Numbered from the stretch's first letter, positions 7,834 to 17,448 are shown. The stretch: 35,191 bases of DNA from an uncultured Chitinophagaceae bacterium (GCA_903883945.1 CAISCV010000284.1:1-35191), one strand, 5' to 3'. Notes: generated by a model from the letters alone, not told the origin. Made by a program: numbers and translations.

Positions 7834-10539
7834 ATGACGCAAACTTTTAAAGAGAAAATTAAAAGCAAATTGCCATTTAACCCTAGTGGTAACAATTGGG
7901 AGGAGATAGCTGCAAGCACTTTGAGGCAAGCGGGCAAAAGTGATACCGATACCTTCTTTGCTATGTGCACTAGTAACCCGGATGGCCTTACTCCAGAGGA
8001 AGTAGAGGAAAAAATTGCTACAATTGGTCTCAATGAGGTACATCATGAGCGGGCTCCTTCATGGGTTAAGCAACTGGTTGAAGCATTTATTAATCCGTTT
8101 ATTGGCGTATTGATAATTATTGCTATTGTATCATTTATTCTAGATGTATGGTTGGCTAAAAAAGGAGAAGAAGACTACAAGACTGTTATTACGGTTGGTA
8201 TCATGGTGATGATCAGTTCTTTGTTGCGGTTCTTTCAGGAGTTTAGAAGTAACCAGGCTGCCGAAAAACTAAAAAGTATGGTGAAGACCACTGCTACAGT
8301 ACTCCGTAAAGAAATTGGCAGAGTGGAAATTGATATTAAAGAATTAGTTCCTGGAGATATTATCATTATTTCTGCGGGAGATATGATTCCTGCTGATTGT
8401 CGGGTGATTCATTCTAAAGATTTATTTATCAGTCAGGCAATGCTTACTGGCGAATCGATGCCTGTTGAGAAAAGAAACCTGCCTATTCGTGACGCCGATG
8501 ATAAATCGCCATTAGAATTGGATAACATCTGTTTCATGGGTACTAATGTTGTGAGTGGTTCTGCTACTTTAATGATTGTAACTACAGGTAATCAGACCTA
8601 TTTTGGCTCTTTAAGTAAATCTATAGTAGGAAAAAGGGCAGAAACAAGTTTCGATAAAGGGGTTAATAAAGTTAGTTATCTGCTCATCTCTTTTATGCTG
8701 GTAATGGTACCATTGGTTTTTGTGTTGAATGGTATTATCAAGCACAATTGGTGGGATGCCCTGCTATTTGCCATTGCTGTTGCGGTTGGTTTGACCCCAG
8801 AAATGCTCCCGATGATTGTTACTGCCAACCTTGCAAAGGGTGCTTTGAATATGAGCAAGCGAAAAGTGATTGTAAAACGCTTAAATGCCATTCAAAACAT
8901 AGGTGCGATGGACATTTTATGTACCGATAAAACAGGTACGCTTACAATGGATAAGATTGTGTTGGAAAGGCATTTGAATATTGATGGCGATGATGACGAT
9001 GAAGTACTAAAATGGGCTTACCTGAACAGTTATCACCAGACAGGGTTGAAGAACATATTGGATCTGGCCATTCTTGAACACGTTGAGCTGAATGACTACC
9101 TGAAAGTAGAGGAACACTTCTTGAAAGTGGATGAAATACCCTTCGATTTTCAGCGCCGCCGTATGAGTGTAATCCTAAAACAACGCAATGGAAAGCATTT
9201 GTTGATTTGTAAGGGGGCTGTAGAGGAGATGCTGAACCTCTGTACTCATGCTTTCGACCCCGGTGAGGATAGGCAATTGCACATTGAGAATGATGTGATT
9301 ATTCCCATAGATGAAAAAGTAAGACAAACGGTACTAGATACTTCCAAAAGACTAAATAAAGAAGGGCTAAGGGTACTTTTGGTGGCTATTAAGGAGTTTG
9401 ACGACAGGGCATTGAACTATGCAGTAGAGGATGAAAAGGATATGGTATTAACGGGTTTCATTGGTTTCCTGGATCCTGCAAAACCTTCTGCTAAAGCATC
9501 TATTGAGTCTTTGCAAAAGCTTGGAGTAACGATGAAAGTACTCACTGGCGACAATGAAATCATCACTAAAAAGATTTGTCGCGAAGTAGGTATCCCAGTT
9601 AACAAGATTTTGATGGGGGCGGAGATAGAAAGAATGTCCGATGATGAATTGAAGGCACAAATTGATGAAGTATCCATTTTAGCAAAGCTTAGCCCGATAC
9701 AAAAATCGAGGATTGTAAAGCTATTACAGGAGATGGGGCATACCGTTGGCTTTATGGGTGATGGCATTAATGATGCAGCAGCTTTAAGGGACGCCGATGT
9801 GGGGATAAGCGTAGATACGGCTGTGGATATTGCCAAAGAAAGTGCAGATATCATCCTGCTCGAAAAGGATTTGATGGTACTTCGTAAGGGAGTAATTTAC
9901 GGACGCAGAACTTTTGGTAACATCATCAAGTATATCAAGATGACAGCCAGCAGCAACTTCGGCAATATGTTCAGTATGTTGGGAGCAAGTGTATTGTTAC
10001 CGTTTCTTCCGATGCTTCCGATACAGATATTGGTACAAAATCTATTGTACGACGTCTCTCAAACCTCCATTCCTTGGGATATGATGGACGCAGAGTTCCT
10101 GGAGAAACCCAAAAAATGGGATGCATCGGGCATATCTAGGTTTATGCTTTACATAGGGCCAATAAGTTCTATTTTCGATTATATAACTTTTGCCGTTATG
10201 TTCTTTTTCTTCAAGGCAAATGATGTGGCACATCAAAATCTGTTTCAAAGCGGTTGGTTTATAGAAGGGTTGTTGTCTCAAACACTAATCGTGCACATGA
10301 TACGTACCAGAAAAATACCATTTATTCAAAGTTGGGCTACTGCACCTGTGGTAGCGCTTACTTCGTTTATTATGTTTTTGGGTATTATCATTCCTTTTAC
10401 CCCATTTGGTTATGCCTTAAAATTAGTCCCGTTACCACTTAGTTATTTCCCTTGGTTAATTGGAATATTATTAAGCTATTGTGTGCTGACACAGTTAATA
10501 AAGAACTGGTTTGTACGTAAATTCCAGGAATGGTTGTAA
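7834..10539 (+). CDS. mgtA: Magnesium-translocating P-type ATPase (MgtA/MgtB type)
   Basis: A 901-residue P3B-type ATPase, about the same length as enterobacterial MgtA, that would import Mg2+ across the inner membrane using ATP. An N-terminal cytoplasmic region leads into membrane segments around residues 85-133. The actuator motif is TGES (205-208). The ion-path helix carries VGLTPEMLPMIV (318-329), which is the MgtA hallmark. The phosphorylation site is Asp365 in DKTGTLT, and the hinge MGDGINDAAALRDADVGIS lies near residue 640. The C-terminal membrane block includes NLLYDVSQ, another MgtA feature. It is preceded by a long leader with a possible attenuator and followed after 98 bases by an outer-membrane porin on the same strand. 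All catalytic motifs are intact. Confidence 0.93.
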   Translation: MTQTFKEKIKSKLPFNPSGNNWEEIAASTLRQAGKSDTDTFFAMCTSNPDGLTPEEVEEKIATIGLNEVHHERAPSWVKQLVEAFINPFIGVLIIIAIVSFILDVWLAKKGEEDYKTVITVGIMVMISSLLRFFQEFRSNQAAEKLKSMVKTTATVLRKEIGRVEIDIKELVPGDIIIISAGDMIPADCRVIHSKDLFISQAMLTGESMPVEKRNLPIRDADDKSPLELDNICFMGTNVVSGSATLMIVTTGNQTYFGSLSKSIVGKRAETSFDKGVNKVSYLLISFMLVMVPLVFVLNGIIKHNWWDALLFAIAVAVGLTPEMLPMIVTANLAKGALNMSKRKVIVKRLNAIQNIGAMDILCTDKTGTLTMDKIVLERHLNIDGDDDDEVLKWAYLNSYHQTGLKNILDLAILEHVELNDYLKVEEHFLKVDEIPFDFQRRRMSVILKQRNGKHLLICKGAVEEMLNLCTHAFDPGEDRQLHIENDVIIPIDEKVRQTVLDTSKRLNKEGLRVLLVAIKEFDDRALNYAVEDEKDMVLTGFIGFLDPAKPSAKASIESLQKLGVTMKVLTGDNEIITKKICREVGIPVNKILMGAEIERMSDDELKAQIDEVSILAKLSPIQKSRIVKLLQEMGHTVGFMGDGINDAAALRDADVGISVDTAVDIAKESADIILLEKDLMVLRKGVIYGRRTFGNIIKYIKMTASSNFGNMFSMLGASVLLPFLPMLPIQILVQNLLYDVSQTSIPWDMMDAEFLEKPKKWDASGISRFMLYIGPISSIFDYITFAVMFFFFKANDVAHQNLFQSGWFIEGLLSQTLIVHMIRTRKIPFIQSWATAPVVALTSFIMFLGIIIPFTPFGYALKLVPLPLSYFPWLIGILLSYCVLTQLIKNWFVRKFQEWL

Positions 10540-10548
10540 TAAATATTT

Positions 10549-10619
10549 GCCACAGCGGCACAGAAAATTAATGAAATAATCAAGCTAACTTATTTTTCAA
10601 ACTCTGTGCTGCTGTGGCA
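10549..10619. repeat. REP-like inverted repeat between mgtA and the porin gene
   Basis: GCCACAGCGGCACAGA (10549-10564) and TCTGTGCTGCTGTGGC (10604-10619) form a 16-bp stem with a single G-U pair around a 39-base loop. No T run follows, so it is not a classical terminator. It could be a dispersed palindromic element or an mRNA 3'-end stabiliser. Confidence 0.75.
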
Positions 10620-10637
10620 TATTAATTTCATATTAAA

Positions 10638-11984
10638 ATGAATAAGTTTCTATACATATTATTCTTTTTTTCCTGCTGGTTGCCTGCCATCAAGGCGCAA
10701 ACAAAAGTTGATACTTCAAAAAATGAGACTTCCAATCACTTTCAAGTCACCGTTATCTCCCAAAGTCATGCTGGCTTTCCCGTTTCGTATGCAGGAAGAA
10801 ACAGTTTAGCAGATTCCACAGAGTTAGGTGCTTCCAGTATTACGGCTACCTTGTTTTTTGGTAAGAAATTATGGAAGAATGCTGCTTTTTATTTTAATCC
10901 TGAGGTGGCAGGGGGGGCAGGACTCAGTTATTCGGTAGGGGTTGCAGGCGCACTGAACGGAGAAACGTATCGTATTGGTGATCCCGAACCTAAAACGTCT
11001 GTTGCCCGTGCCTTTTTTCAACAAAACATTCCCTTGCGAAATACAACGTATGAGGAAGTGGAGGATGACGTGAACCAAGTAAAAGATTCTCGCCCCACCA
11101 GCCGCATAACCATCTCTGTGGGTAAGTTTGCCATCAGCGATTTCTACGATAAAAACGATTATAGCCACGATCCCCGCAATCAGTTTTTTAATTGGTCGCT
11201 CATGTCCAATGGGGCTTGGGATTATCCCGCCAATACCAAAGGATATACGTTTGGTTTTGTGGTTGAATGGATAAAACCTACATGGGCTATCCGATTTTCT
11301 AGTGTTGCAGTACCCAGAATGGCCAATCAATCTGCGATGGAGTATAGTTTGGCGCATGTTCATTCCGAAAGTATAGAATTAGAGAAGAGTTGGGCAATCC
11401 ATCAACACGCAGGTACGGCAAGATTTCTCTTTACCAATACTTGTTCGCGCGCTCCGGCTTACAAAGAAGGGATAAAAGCGGTTGCCAATAACGATAGTCA
11501 TCTATTAAATGTTTTTACGGGCACAGAAGAAGGCAAAACTTTTACAGGAACTAAGTTTGGATTGGGTTTTAGTGGCAATCAGGAGCTTACGAATGAGATA
11601 GGTTTGTTTACTCGTGCCGGATGGAATGATGGTAAACACGCATCGTGGGCATTTACCGAAATAGACCAGACTGTTAGTGCCGGATTATCGGTAAAAGGAA
11701 CTAAATGGAATCGTAAAGATGATGTTTGTGGCATTGCAGGGGTAATAAATGGAATCTCCAAAGACCATCGTGCCTTTTTAGCGGCTGGTGGCAATGGTTT
11801 TATCATGGGAGATGGGGCATTAAACTATGGAACAGAGAAAATTATAGAAACTTATTACAATATAAAGCTTACAAAGACCTTAAACCTCACTTTCGATTAC
11901 CAGTTAGTCTCCAATCCGGGCTTTAATAAAGACAGAAAGGGCCCTGTACATGTACTTGGGGTTAGGGGACACGTTGCGTTTTAG
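10638..11984 (+). CDS. OprB-like carbohydrate porin (outer-membrane beta-barrel)
   Basis: A 448-residue outer-membrane protein. Residues 1-21 are a signal peptide ending AIKAQ. The rest is rich in alternating short strands with aromatic residues and ends in GVRGHVAF, with the terminal Phe typical of outer-membrane barrels. Features recalling the OprB family are the early YAGRNSL segment, KFAISDFYDKN..HDPRNQFFNWSLM (about 161-190), the SWAFTEIDQTVSAGLS stretch and the end segment that begins DYQLVSNPGFN. OprB proteins passively admit sugars. Its place 98 bases after the Mg2+ ATPase on the same strand suggests co-transcription, perhaps supplying an outer-membrane route, though that link is inference. 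No TonB-box or plug domain is seen. Confidence 0.75.
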   Translation: MNKFLYILFFFSCWLPAIKAQTKVDTSKNETSNHFQVTVISQSHAGFPVSYAGRNSLADSTELGASSITATLFFGKKLWKNAAFYFNPEVAGGAGLSYSVGVAGALNGETYRIGDPEPKTSVARAFFQQNIPLRNTTYEEVEDDVNQVKDSRPTSRITISVGKFAISDFYDKNDYSHDPRNQFFNWSLMSNGAWDYPANTKGYTFGFVVEWIKPTWAIRFSSVAVPRMANQSAMEYSLAHVHSESIELEKSWAIHQHAGTARFLFTNTCSRAPAYKEGIKAVANNDSHLLNVFTGTEEGKTFTGTKFGLGFSGNQELTNEIGLFTRAGWNDGKHASWAFTEIDQTVSAGLSVKGTKWNRKDDVCGIAGVINGISKDHRAFLAAGGNGFIMGDGALNYGTEKIIETYYNIKLTKTLNLTFDYQLVSNPGFNKDRKGPVHVLGVRGHVAF

Positions 11985-12155
11985 GATAGTTATACCTTCT
12001 ATTAACCATTCATTTAATTAATGGCTATATACATCCAAAGGCAATTTAAAAAATTAACACATAGCATTTAAGTTACTTAGAATTCATTTTGAAAACCTAA
12101 AAGGGGATTCCTAGTCACAACAACAGGTAACAACAACAATAAATTTTCTTACTCC

Positions 12156-12163
12156 TATATTTG
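12156..12163 (+). promoter_or_regulatory. -7 promoter element of lysC
   Basis: TATATTTG followed by CACC matches the Bacteroidetes -7 consensus exactly, 52 bases before the lysC ATG. The leader would be about 45 bases, too short for a lysine riboswitch. Confidence 0.5.
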
Positions 12164-12214
12164 CACCCCCAAAAGGGATTATCAGATTAATTTTAACTTG
12201 AATAAACAAGCATT

Positions 12215-13534
12215 ATGAAGATTATGAAGTTCGGCGGTACCAGCGTTGGGAAGCCAGAAAGAATGCATCAGGTAGCGCAGTTGATTACAAAGACAGACGA
12301 GCCTAAAATAGTAGTGTTGAGTGCTTTGAGCGGTACCACCAACTCATTGGTGGGCATCAGCGACTTGCTGGCAGCAAACGATAAACAGGGTGCAAAAGCA
12401 GCCATTGATAAGCTGGAAGCACACTACAGAGACTTTGTGTTGTTGTTGTCCAACACCGAAGATGGCCGCAAGAAGGCGAACGCCATTGTGAGTGAACACT
12501 TCGAGTTCTTAAATATCATCCTTCGCATTTCCTTCAGTGAAGCATTAAATAAAGACATCCTTGCCCAAGGCGAGTTGTTGAGTACCAAGCTATTTTGTGT
12601 CTTTTTGGAAGAACAAAATATTGCCCACGTATTCTTGCCAGCGTTGGACTTCATGACCATTGATGAGAACGGCGAACCGCAGTTGGCAAATATCAAAGAG
12701 AAATTATCTGAGATACTTGTAGGCTTTGCAGGAACCAAATTGTTCATCACACAGGGCTATATCTGCCGCAATGCAAAGGGCGAAGTGGATAACCTGAAAA
12801 GAGGTGGTAGCGATTACACGGCTTCGTTGGTGGCAGCAGCAATTCAAGCGACTGTTTGCGAAATCTGGACAGACATCGACGGCATGCACAACAACGATCC
12901 TAGGGTTGTCGACAAAACAATGCCTATCAAACAAATATCTTTTGACGAAGCTGCTGAGTTGGCGTATTTCGGTGCTAAGATTTTGCATCCTACCTGCATC
13001 TGGCCTGCGCAACAAACCAATGTTCCGGTGAAGTTGCTGAATACCATGCAGCCCGAAGCGGAAGGTACAGTCATTACCGAAGAAGCTGGAAGCATTGGTG
13101 TGAAAGCGGTTGCGGCTAAGGATGGTATCATCGCTATACGGATTAAGAGTAGCCGGATGTTATTGGCTTATGGTTTCTTGAGGAAGATTTTTGAAGTATT
13201 TGAGAAATATCGTACCAGCATTGATGTGGTAACAACTTCCGAAGTGGCGGTTTCTGTAACTATAGACAACGACGCGCACCTGGATGAGATTGTGGCTGAA
13301 CTAGAACAGTTTGGTAGTGTTGAGGTTGATAATAATCAGACCATCATCTCTGTAGTTGGTAATGAAATTTCTAGAACAGAACACGTGTTGCAAGAGTTCT
13401 TTACTGCCATTGCAGATGTGCCTGTGCGGATGGTTAGCTACGGTGGAAGTCACCACAACATAACCATTCTAGTGCCGAATGCGTATAAAATAAAAACACT
13501 ACAATTGTTAAATAAAGGGTTATTTGGACTATAA
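12215..13534 (+). CDS. lysC: Aspartate kinase
   Basis: A 439-residue monofunctional aspartokinase, catalysing the first step from aspartate to lysine, threonine, methionine and diaminopimelate. The N-terminal kinase domain begins with KFGGTSVG (residues 5-12) and includes RGGSDYTASL (about 200-209) and WTDIDGMHNNDPR (about 221-233), which form the aspartate and ATP sites. The C-terminal third (about 300-439) holds two ACT domains, which carry the feedback-inhibition sites in this family. There is no fused homoserine dehydrogenase. The ORF is flanked by its own promoter and a distant terminator, so it seems to be a single-gene unit. G+C content is visibly higher than in the flanking DNA, as expected for a well-expressed core gene. 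Confidence 0.95.
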   Translation: MKIMKFGGTSVGKPERMHQVAQLITKTDEPKIVVLSALSGTTNSLVGISDLLAANDKQGAKAAIDKLEAHYRDFVLLLSNTEDGRKKANAIVSEHFEFLNIILRISFSEALNKDILAQGELLSTKLFCVFLEEQNIAHVFLPALDFMTIDENGEPQLANIKEKLSEILVGFAGTKLFITQGYICRNAKGEVDNLKRGGSDYTASLVAAAIQATVCEIWTDIDGMHNNDPRVVDKTMPIKQISFDEAAELAYFGAKILHPTCIWPAQQTNVPVKLLNTMQPEAEGTVITEEAGSIGVKAVAAKDGIIAIRIKSSRMLLAYGFLRKIFEVFEKYRTSIDVVTTSEVAVSVTIDNDAHLDEIVAELEQFGSVEVDNNQTIISVVGNEISRTEHVLQEFFTAIADVPVRMVSYGGSHHNITILVPNAYKIKTLQLLNKGLFGL

Positions 13535-13682
13535 TAATATAACGAATAGTAACAGGCATTGATGGAAAGCTTAGAAAATGCATAGCTCATCTGCCCATTG
13601 TTCTTTGATGACTATGTGTTGATTGTTTTAGATAAGTAAAGTGCCGACTGTAAATAATTGTCCGAATACAAGTAGGGTGTCG

Positions 13683-13715
13683 AAGCCGAGGTAAATAAAT
13701 GCCTCGGCTTTTTTT
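13683..13715 (+). terminator. Terminator downstream of lysC
   Basis: AAGCCGAGG (13683-13691) pairs with CCTCGGCTT (13702-13710) around a 10-base loop and is followed by TTTTT. It lies about 150 bases after the lysC stop. The 13535-13682 stretch between them has no reading frame I can support, and the 13716-13855 stretch before cysM holds only a weak TATCTTCG -7-like element. Confidence 0.8.
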
Positions 13716-13855
13716 ATGTCTCTAATTCTACTATTTTACCATAGTAGTAAGTGTTAAACAATATCTTCGCGTCACTTTGGGCATAAAATAAGTTGCTGAT
13801 TACTAGTTACTAGTAACCAACTAATTTGATTATATCATTTGATAAGTAATATATT

Positions 13856-14737
13856 ATGGCTGGAATTTTAGATTTGGTGGGTAATACACCAATGGTAGAA
13901 CTAAAACACGTGATAGTAAACAAGAACGTGCAAATATTTGCGAAACTAGAAGGAAATAATCCCGGTGGTAGCGTGAAAGACAGGGCCGCTTACGGGATGA
14001 TTAAAGGGGCTTTGGACAGAGGAGATATAAAACCAGGCGATAAATTGATAGAGGCAACAAGTGGCAATACCGGAATTGCCTTGGCCATGATAGCGAGTCT
14101 TTTTAAGATTGAAATAGAATTGGTAATGCCCGAAGACGCAACAAGAGAAAGGGTTTTGACAATGGAAGCCTTTGGTGCAAAGGTTGTACTTACCCCCAAA
14201 GAAGGTTCTATGGAAGCTGCTATTGACTATGCCAACAACAAAGTTGCACAAGGTGGCTATGTGATGCTGAACCAGTTTGGCAATGAAGACAATCCCAAGA
14301 TGCACTACAATACCACCGGGCCAGAAATATGGCGCGACACCAATGGAAAAGTCACACATTTTGTATCGTCGATGGGTACTACCGGAACGATAATGGGCGT
14401 TTCAAGATATTTAAAGGAGCAAAATAAAGCAGTGCAGATTGTGGGTTGTCAACCTTCGGATGGGGCCCGTATTCCAGGAATCCGCAAGTGGCCAGAAGCC
14501 TATCTACCCACAATATTTCATCGCGAAAACATAGATAGAACCATTGAATTGGGCGAAGCAGATGCCAGAATAATGGCAAAACGCCTTGCCAAAGAAGAAG
14601 GAATATTTTCGGGGATGAGTAGCGGAGGTTGTGTACATGCGGCAGTAGAACTCAGCAAAGAACTGACAGAAGGGGTTATTGTCTGCATCATCTGTGACAG
14701 AGGAGACAGATATTTATCGTCCGATTTATTTGAGTAA
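13856..14737 (+). CDS. cysM: Cysteine synthase B (O-acetylserine sulfhydrylase)
   Basis: A 293-residue pyridoxal-phosphate enzyme that makes cysteine from O-acetylserine and a sulfide source. The PLP lysine is Lys41 in GGSVKDR, the substrate loop is TSGNTG (68-73), and the phosphate-binding glycines lie in SSMGTTGT around residue 180. The segment RIPGIRKWPEAYLP distinguishes CysM from CysK, so I favour the B isozyme, which can also accept thiosulfate in enterobacteria. Length matches CysM (about 300). It stands alone between terminators. Near-neighbours lysC and nadE are also housekeeping biosynthesis genes. Confidence 0.9.
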   Translation: MAGILDLVGNTPMVELKHVIVNKNVQIFAKLEGNNPGGSVKDRAAYGMIKGALDRGDIKPGDKLIEATSGNTGIALAMIASLFKIEIELVMPEDATRERVLTMEAFGAKVVLTPKEGSMEAAIDYANNKVAQGGYVMLNQFGNEDNPKMHYNTTGPEIWRDTNGKVTHFVSSMGTTGTIMGVSRYLKEQNKAVQIVGCQPSDGARIPGIRKWPEAYLPTIFHRENIDRTIELGEADARIMAKRLAKEEGIFSGMSSGGCVHAAVELSKELTEGVIVCIICDRGDRYLSSDLFE

Positions 14738-14759
14738 GTGTTTACTCTTTTACATAACG

Positions 14760-14804
14760 AATAAGCCTCTTAACAATTGATGTTAAGAGGCTTATTGGTT
14801 TTTT
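14760..14804 (+). terminator. Strong terminator after cysM
   Basis: A perfect 16-bp stem: AATAAGCCTCTTAACA (14760-14775), loop ATTGA, TGTTAAGAGGCTTATT (14781-14796), then GG and a T6 run. Confidence 0.9.
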
Positions 14805-14850
14805 GACTGCAGTAATCAGCTTGTCTCTTGCGGTTTTACCGCTTCTTCCT

Positions 14851-14858
14851 TACCTTCG
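14851..14858 (+). promoter_or_regulatory. -7-like element directly before nadE
   Basis: TACCTTCG fits TAnnTTTG apart from one base and ends 5 bases before the ATG at 14864. If used, transcription would start at or next to the start codon, giving a leaderless mRNA. It also makes the upstream ORF start at 14828 very unlikely. Confidence 0.4.
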
Positions 14859-14863
14859 TTTGT

Positions 14864-16546
14864 ATGAAGATTTTATTGGCACAACAGAATTATCACATCG
14901 GAAATTTTGAAAGTAATACCGAAAAAATCATTGCGACCATCAAAACAGCAAAGGATGCCAAAGCAGATTTAATTGTTTTTAGTGAGATGAGCATCTGCGG
15001 TTATCCTGCCCGTGACTTTGTGGAATTCAATGATTTCATAAACAAGTGTTATTCAGCAATTGACGAGATAAAAAAACACACGGATACAATAGGCGTCATC
15101 GTAGGCTCTCCAGCCAGAAATCCGAACCCTAAGGGTAAAGAACTATTTAATGCAGCGTTCTTTTTGTATGAACAGAAGGTTATCGCCGAAATACACAAAA
15201 CCTTATTGCCTACCTACGATGTCTTTGACGAGTACCGTTACTTCGAACCAGCTTACGAATGGAATGTGGTGGAGTTTAAAGGGAAGAAGTTGGCTATAAC
15301 CATTTGTGAAGACATCTGGAACTTGGGTAATAACCCATTATATCGTATCTGTCCGATGGATATTTTGATGGAGCATAATCCCGACATCATGATAAACCTG
15401 AGCGCGAGTCCATTCGATTACACCCACGGCGAAGAAAGGATTGGTGTTGTGCGAGACAATGTATTGAAGTATGGGTTGCCTATGTTTTACTGCAATGCAG
15501 TAGGCAGCCAGACAGAGATTGTTTTTGATGGCGCCTCGCTAATATTTGATAAGAAAGGAAATCTTTGCAAACAATTACCCTCTTTTTCTGAGGCCATTGA
15601 AGGTGTTGATTTGAATGCGGATGGAATGATAGAAGAACCAATTATTGCACGGAATAATACTTTATCAGACAGAGAATCAGGAATTTTTTCTTTTAATGAA
15701 ACACGGAATATAGATCAGATTTATAGCGCCTTAATACTTGGAATAAAGGATTATTTTGCCAAAATGGGTTTTACTAAAGCCATTTTGGGAAGTAGTGGCG
15801 GGATAGATTCAGCAGTGGTTCTGGCATTGGCTTGTGATGCACTAGGAAGCGAAAATGTGCGGGCAGTATTAATGCCATCACCCTATTCTACAACACATTC
15901 CGTAAATGATGCCGTTCAATTGAGTAAGAATTTGGACAATCCTTATGACATCATCAGGATAAATGAAGTCTATGAAAGCTTTCTTACTACGCTACAACCC
16001 ATTTTCAAAGACCTCCCTTTTTCGTTGGCAGAAGAAAATATGCAAAGTCGCACAAGAGGAAATTTGTTGATGGCTATTGCAAATAAGTTCGGCTACATAT
16101 TACTGAATACTTCAAATAAAAGTGAATTGTCTACCGGATACGGAACTTTATATGGCGATATGGCGGGAGGATTGGGTGTATTGGGGGATTGTTACAAGAT
16201 TCAGGTATATGCTTTGGCCAGATATATAAATAGAAACAGAGAAATCATTCCAGAGAATATCATAACAAAAGCACCTAGCGCCGAACTTAGACCGAATCAA
16301 AAAGACAGCGATAGTTTACCTGATTATGAAGTATTAGACAAAATCTTGTTTCAATATATCGAGAAGCGACTAGGTCCTGCGGAAATAAAAGCACAGGGCT
16401 TCGATGCAGCAACTGTGGACAGGGCAATTAAATTGGTTAATATAAACGAATACAAACGTAACCAGTTTTGTCCCATCATACGTGTAAGCCCGAAGGCTTT
16501 TGGTGTTGGAAGAAGGGTTCCTATTGTTGGTAAGTACCTTAGTTAA
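14864..16546 (+). CDS. nadE: Glutamine-dependent NAD+ synthetase
   Basis: A 560-residue two-domain enzyme that converts nicotinate adenine dinucleotide to NAD+ with ATP, using ammonia released from glutamine. The N-terminal nitrilase-like glutaminase has its catalytic triad Glu41 (FSEMSICGYPARD), Lys112 (HKTLLPTYDVFDE) and Cys148 (TICEDIWN). The C-terminal synthetase begins near residue 285, with the ATP pyrophosphatase P loop SGGIDS (311-316) and NTSNKSELSTGYGTLYGD, the NadE signature. The start at 14864 was preferred over 14828 because the family begins directly with MKI-x-LAQ-N and a -7 element lies between the two ATGs. It ends in a bidirectional terminator shared with the convergent stress-protein gene. 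Confidence 0.94.
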   Translation: MKILLAQQNYHIGNFESNTEKIIATIKTAKDAKADLIVFSEMSICGYPARDFVEFNDFINKCYSAIDEIKKHTDTIGVIVGSPARNPNPKGKELFNAAFFLYEQKVIAEIHKTLLPTYDVFDEYRYFEPAYEWNVVEFKGKKLAITICEDIWNLGNNPLYRICPMDILMEHNPDIMINLSASPFDYTHGEERIGVVRDNVLKYGLPMFYCNAVGSQTEIVFDGASLIFDKKGNLCKQLPSFSEAIEGVDLNADGMIEEPIIARNNTLSDRESGIFSFNETRNIDQIYSALILGIKDYFAKMGFTKAILGSSGGIDSAVVLALACDALGSENVRAVLMPSPYSTTHSVNDAVQLSKNLDNPYDIIRINEVYESFLTTLQPIFKDLPFSLAEENMQSRTRGNLLMAIANKFGYILLNTSNKSELSTGYGTLYGDMAGGLGVLGDCYKIQVYALARYINRNREIIPENIITKAPSAELRPNQKDSDSLPDYEVLDKILFQYIEKRLGPAEIKAQGFDAATVDRAIKLVNINEYKRNQFCPIIRVSPKAFGVGRRVPIVGKYLS

Positions 16547-16547
16547 A

Positions 16548-16590
16548 ATAAAAAGAGAGGGCTGCAATTATTGCAGCCCTCTCTTTTTAT
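16548..16590. terminator. Bidirectional terminator between nadE and the Usp gene
   Basis: A perfect 20-bp stem (16548-16567 with 16571-16590) around loop TTA. The arms are bounded by A5 and T5 runs, so it can terminate transcription from both sides of this convergent gene pair. Confidence 0.92.
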
Positions 16591-16605
16591 ACTCATTAAA
16601 TAATA

Positions 16606-17427
16606 TTAATGCAAAATCAATAATGGAACTTTACTGTGGAAAGCCAATTTCTTAGTATGATCGTTAAAGATTGTTTCAATTAGACCGTGTTCTTTCGGAA
16701 CAAGAGCTAGTATATCTGTATGGCTTTCAAATACAAAGTCTATAATGTCATCTGTATAGTGATGGCTTTCTTTATACTCGAAAGTAGGGCTATACTTCTT
16801 AAACATCTTTTCAAGTTTTTGTTTTTCGGGATGAGCAGCATCAATCTTTTCATTGTGCTTCAAAAGGTGTAGTATAGTAAACTTTGCAGTCCCATGATCT
16901 AGGAAGGTTCTTAGCCCCTCCAATGATCTATTATTTTCTACATCCTTATAATCACTCAAGAATGTAATTTTTTCACATTTATTTAGTTTAGTCATTGACG
17001 GAATAATCAAAACAGGAATAGATATGTGTCTTGCAATTGAAAGTGTATGGCTACCAATAAGTTTCTCTTTAATAACACCACCCCCCTTTATGCCCATCAC
17101 AACAATATCAGCATTTACAATTTTAGAAACTTCCTTTATACCTTCATTAACCGAGTTTGCACCTTGGTACATTTCAACTTCAATACCTACTTGTATTGTT
17201 TTCAGTGAGTCTATGAAGTCATTCAAGTCTTCAATACTCTTGTTTCTGTTCGCTTCTATAGTTGCCTCTTCATCTAGTTCCCCTGCAGGCGTATAAACTA
17301 ATGGAGTTGGGAAATAGTGATAGAATACAATTTTGGGAATACTTAATAAAGAAGCTAAACCTAGAGCGTACTCAGCTGCATTTTTTGATGTTTGCGTAAA
17401 GTCTGTTGGAACAAGAATTGTTTTCAT
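16606..17427 (-). CDS. Universal stress protein with two Usp domains
   Basis: A 273-residue tandem UspA protein. Domain 1 (residues 1-145) begins MKTILVPTDFT and has the ATP-binding pattern G-x2-G-x9-G-S (Gly112, Gly115, Gly125-Ser126), so it should bind ATP. Domain 2 (about 150-273) begins KITFLSDY and ends VPLLILH but lacks this glycine pattern, so it is probably structural. Such proteins help cells survive stress or starvation. The frame is open from 17460, but a -7-like element at 17449-17456 lies between the two possible starts and 17427 gives the standard N-terminus. It lies downstream of the cobalamin-type MerR regulator on the same strand (139-base gap) and could be one of its targets. 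Confidence 0.88.
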   Translation of the reverse strand: MKTILVPTDFTQTSKNAAEYALGLASLLSIPKIVFYHYFPTPLVYTPAGELDEEATIEANRNKSIEDLNDFIDSLKTIQVGIEVEMYQGANSVNEGIKEVSKIVNADIVVMGIKGGGVIKEKLIGSHTLSIARHISIPVLIIPSMTKLNKCEKITFLSDYKDVENNRSLEGLRTFLDHGTAKFTILHLLKHNEKIDAAHPEKQKLEKMFKKYSPTFEYKESHHYTDDIIDFVFESHTDILALVPKEHGLIETIFNDHTKKLAFHSKVPLLILH

Positions 17428-17448
17428 TATTGCCGTTTTATTTTGGGC

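Noticed and set aside
13560-13715. tRNA or known small RNA downstream of lysC
   Set aside because: No cloverleaf, TTC-loop or known motif; only the final terminator hairpin can be supported.
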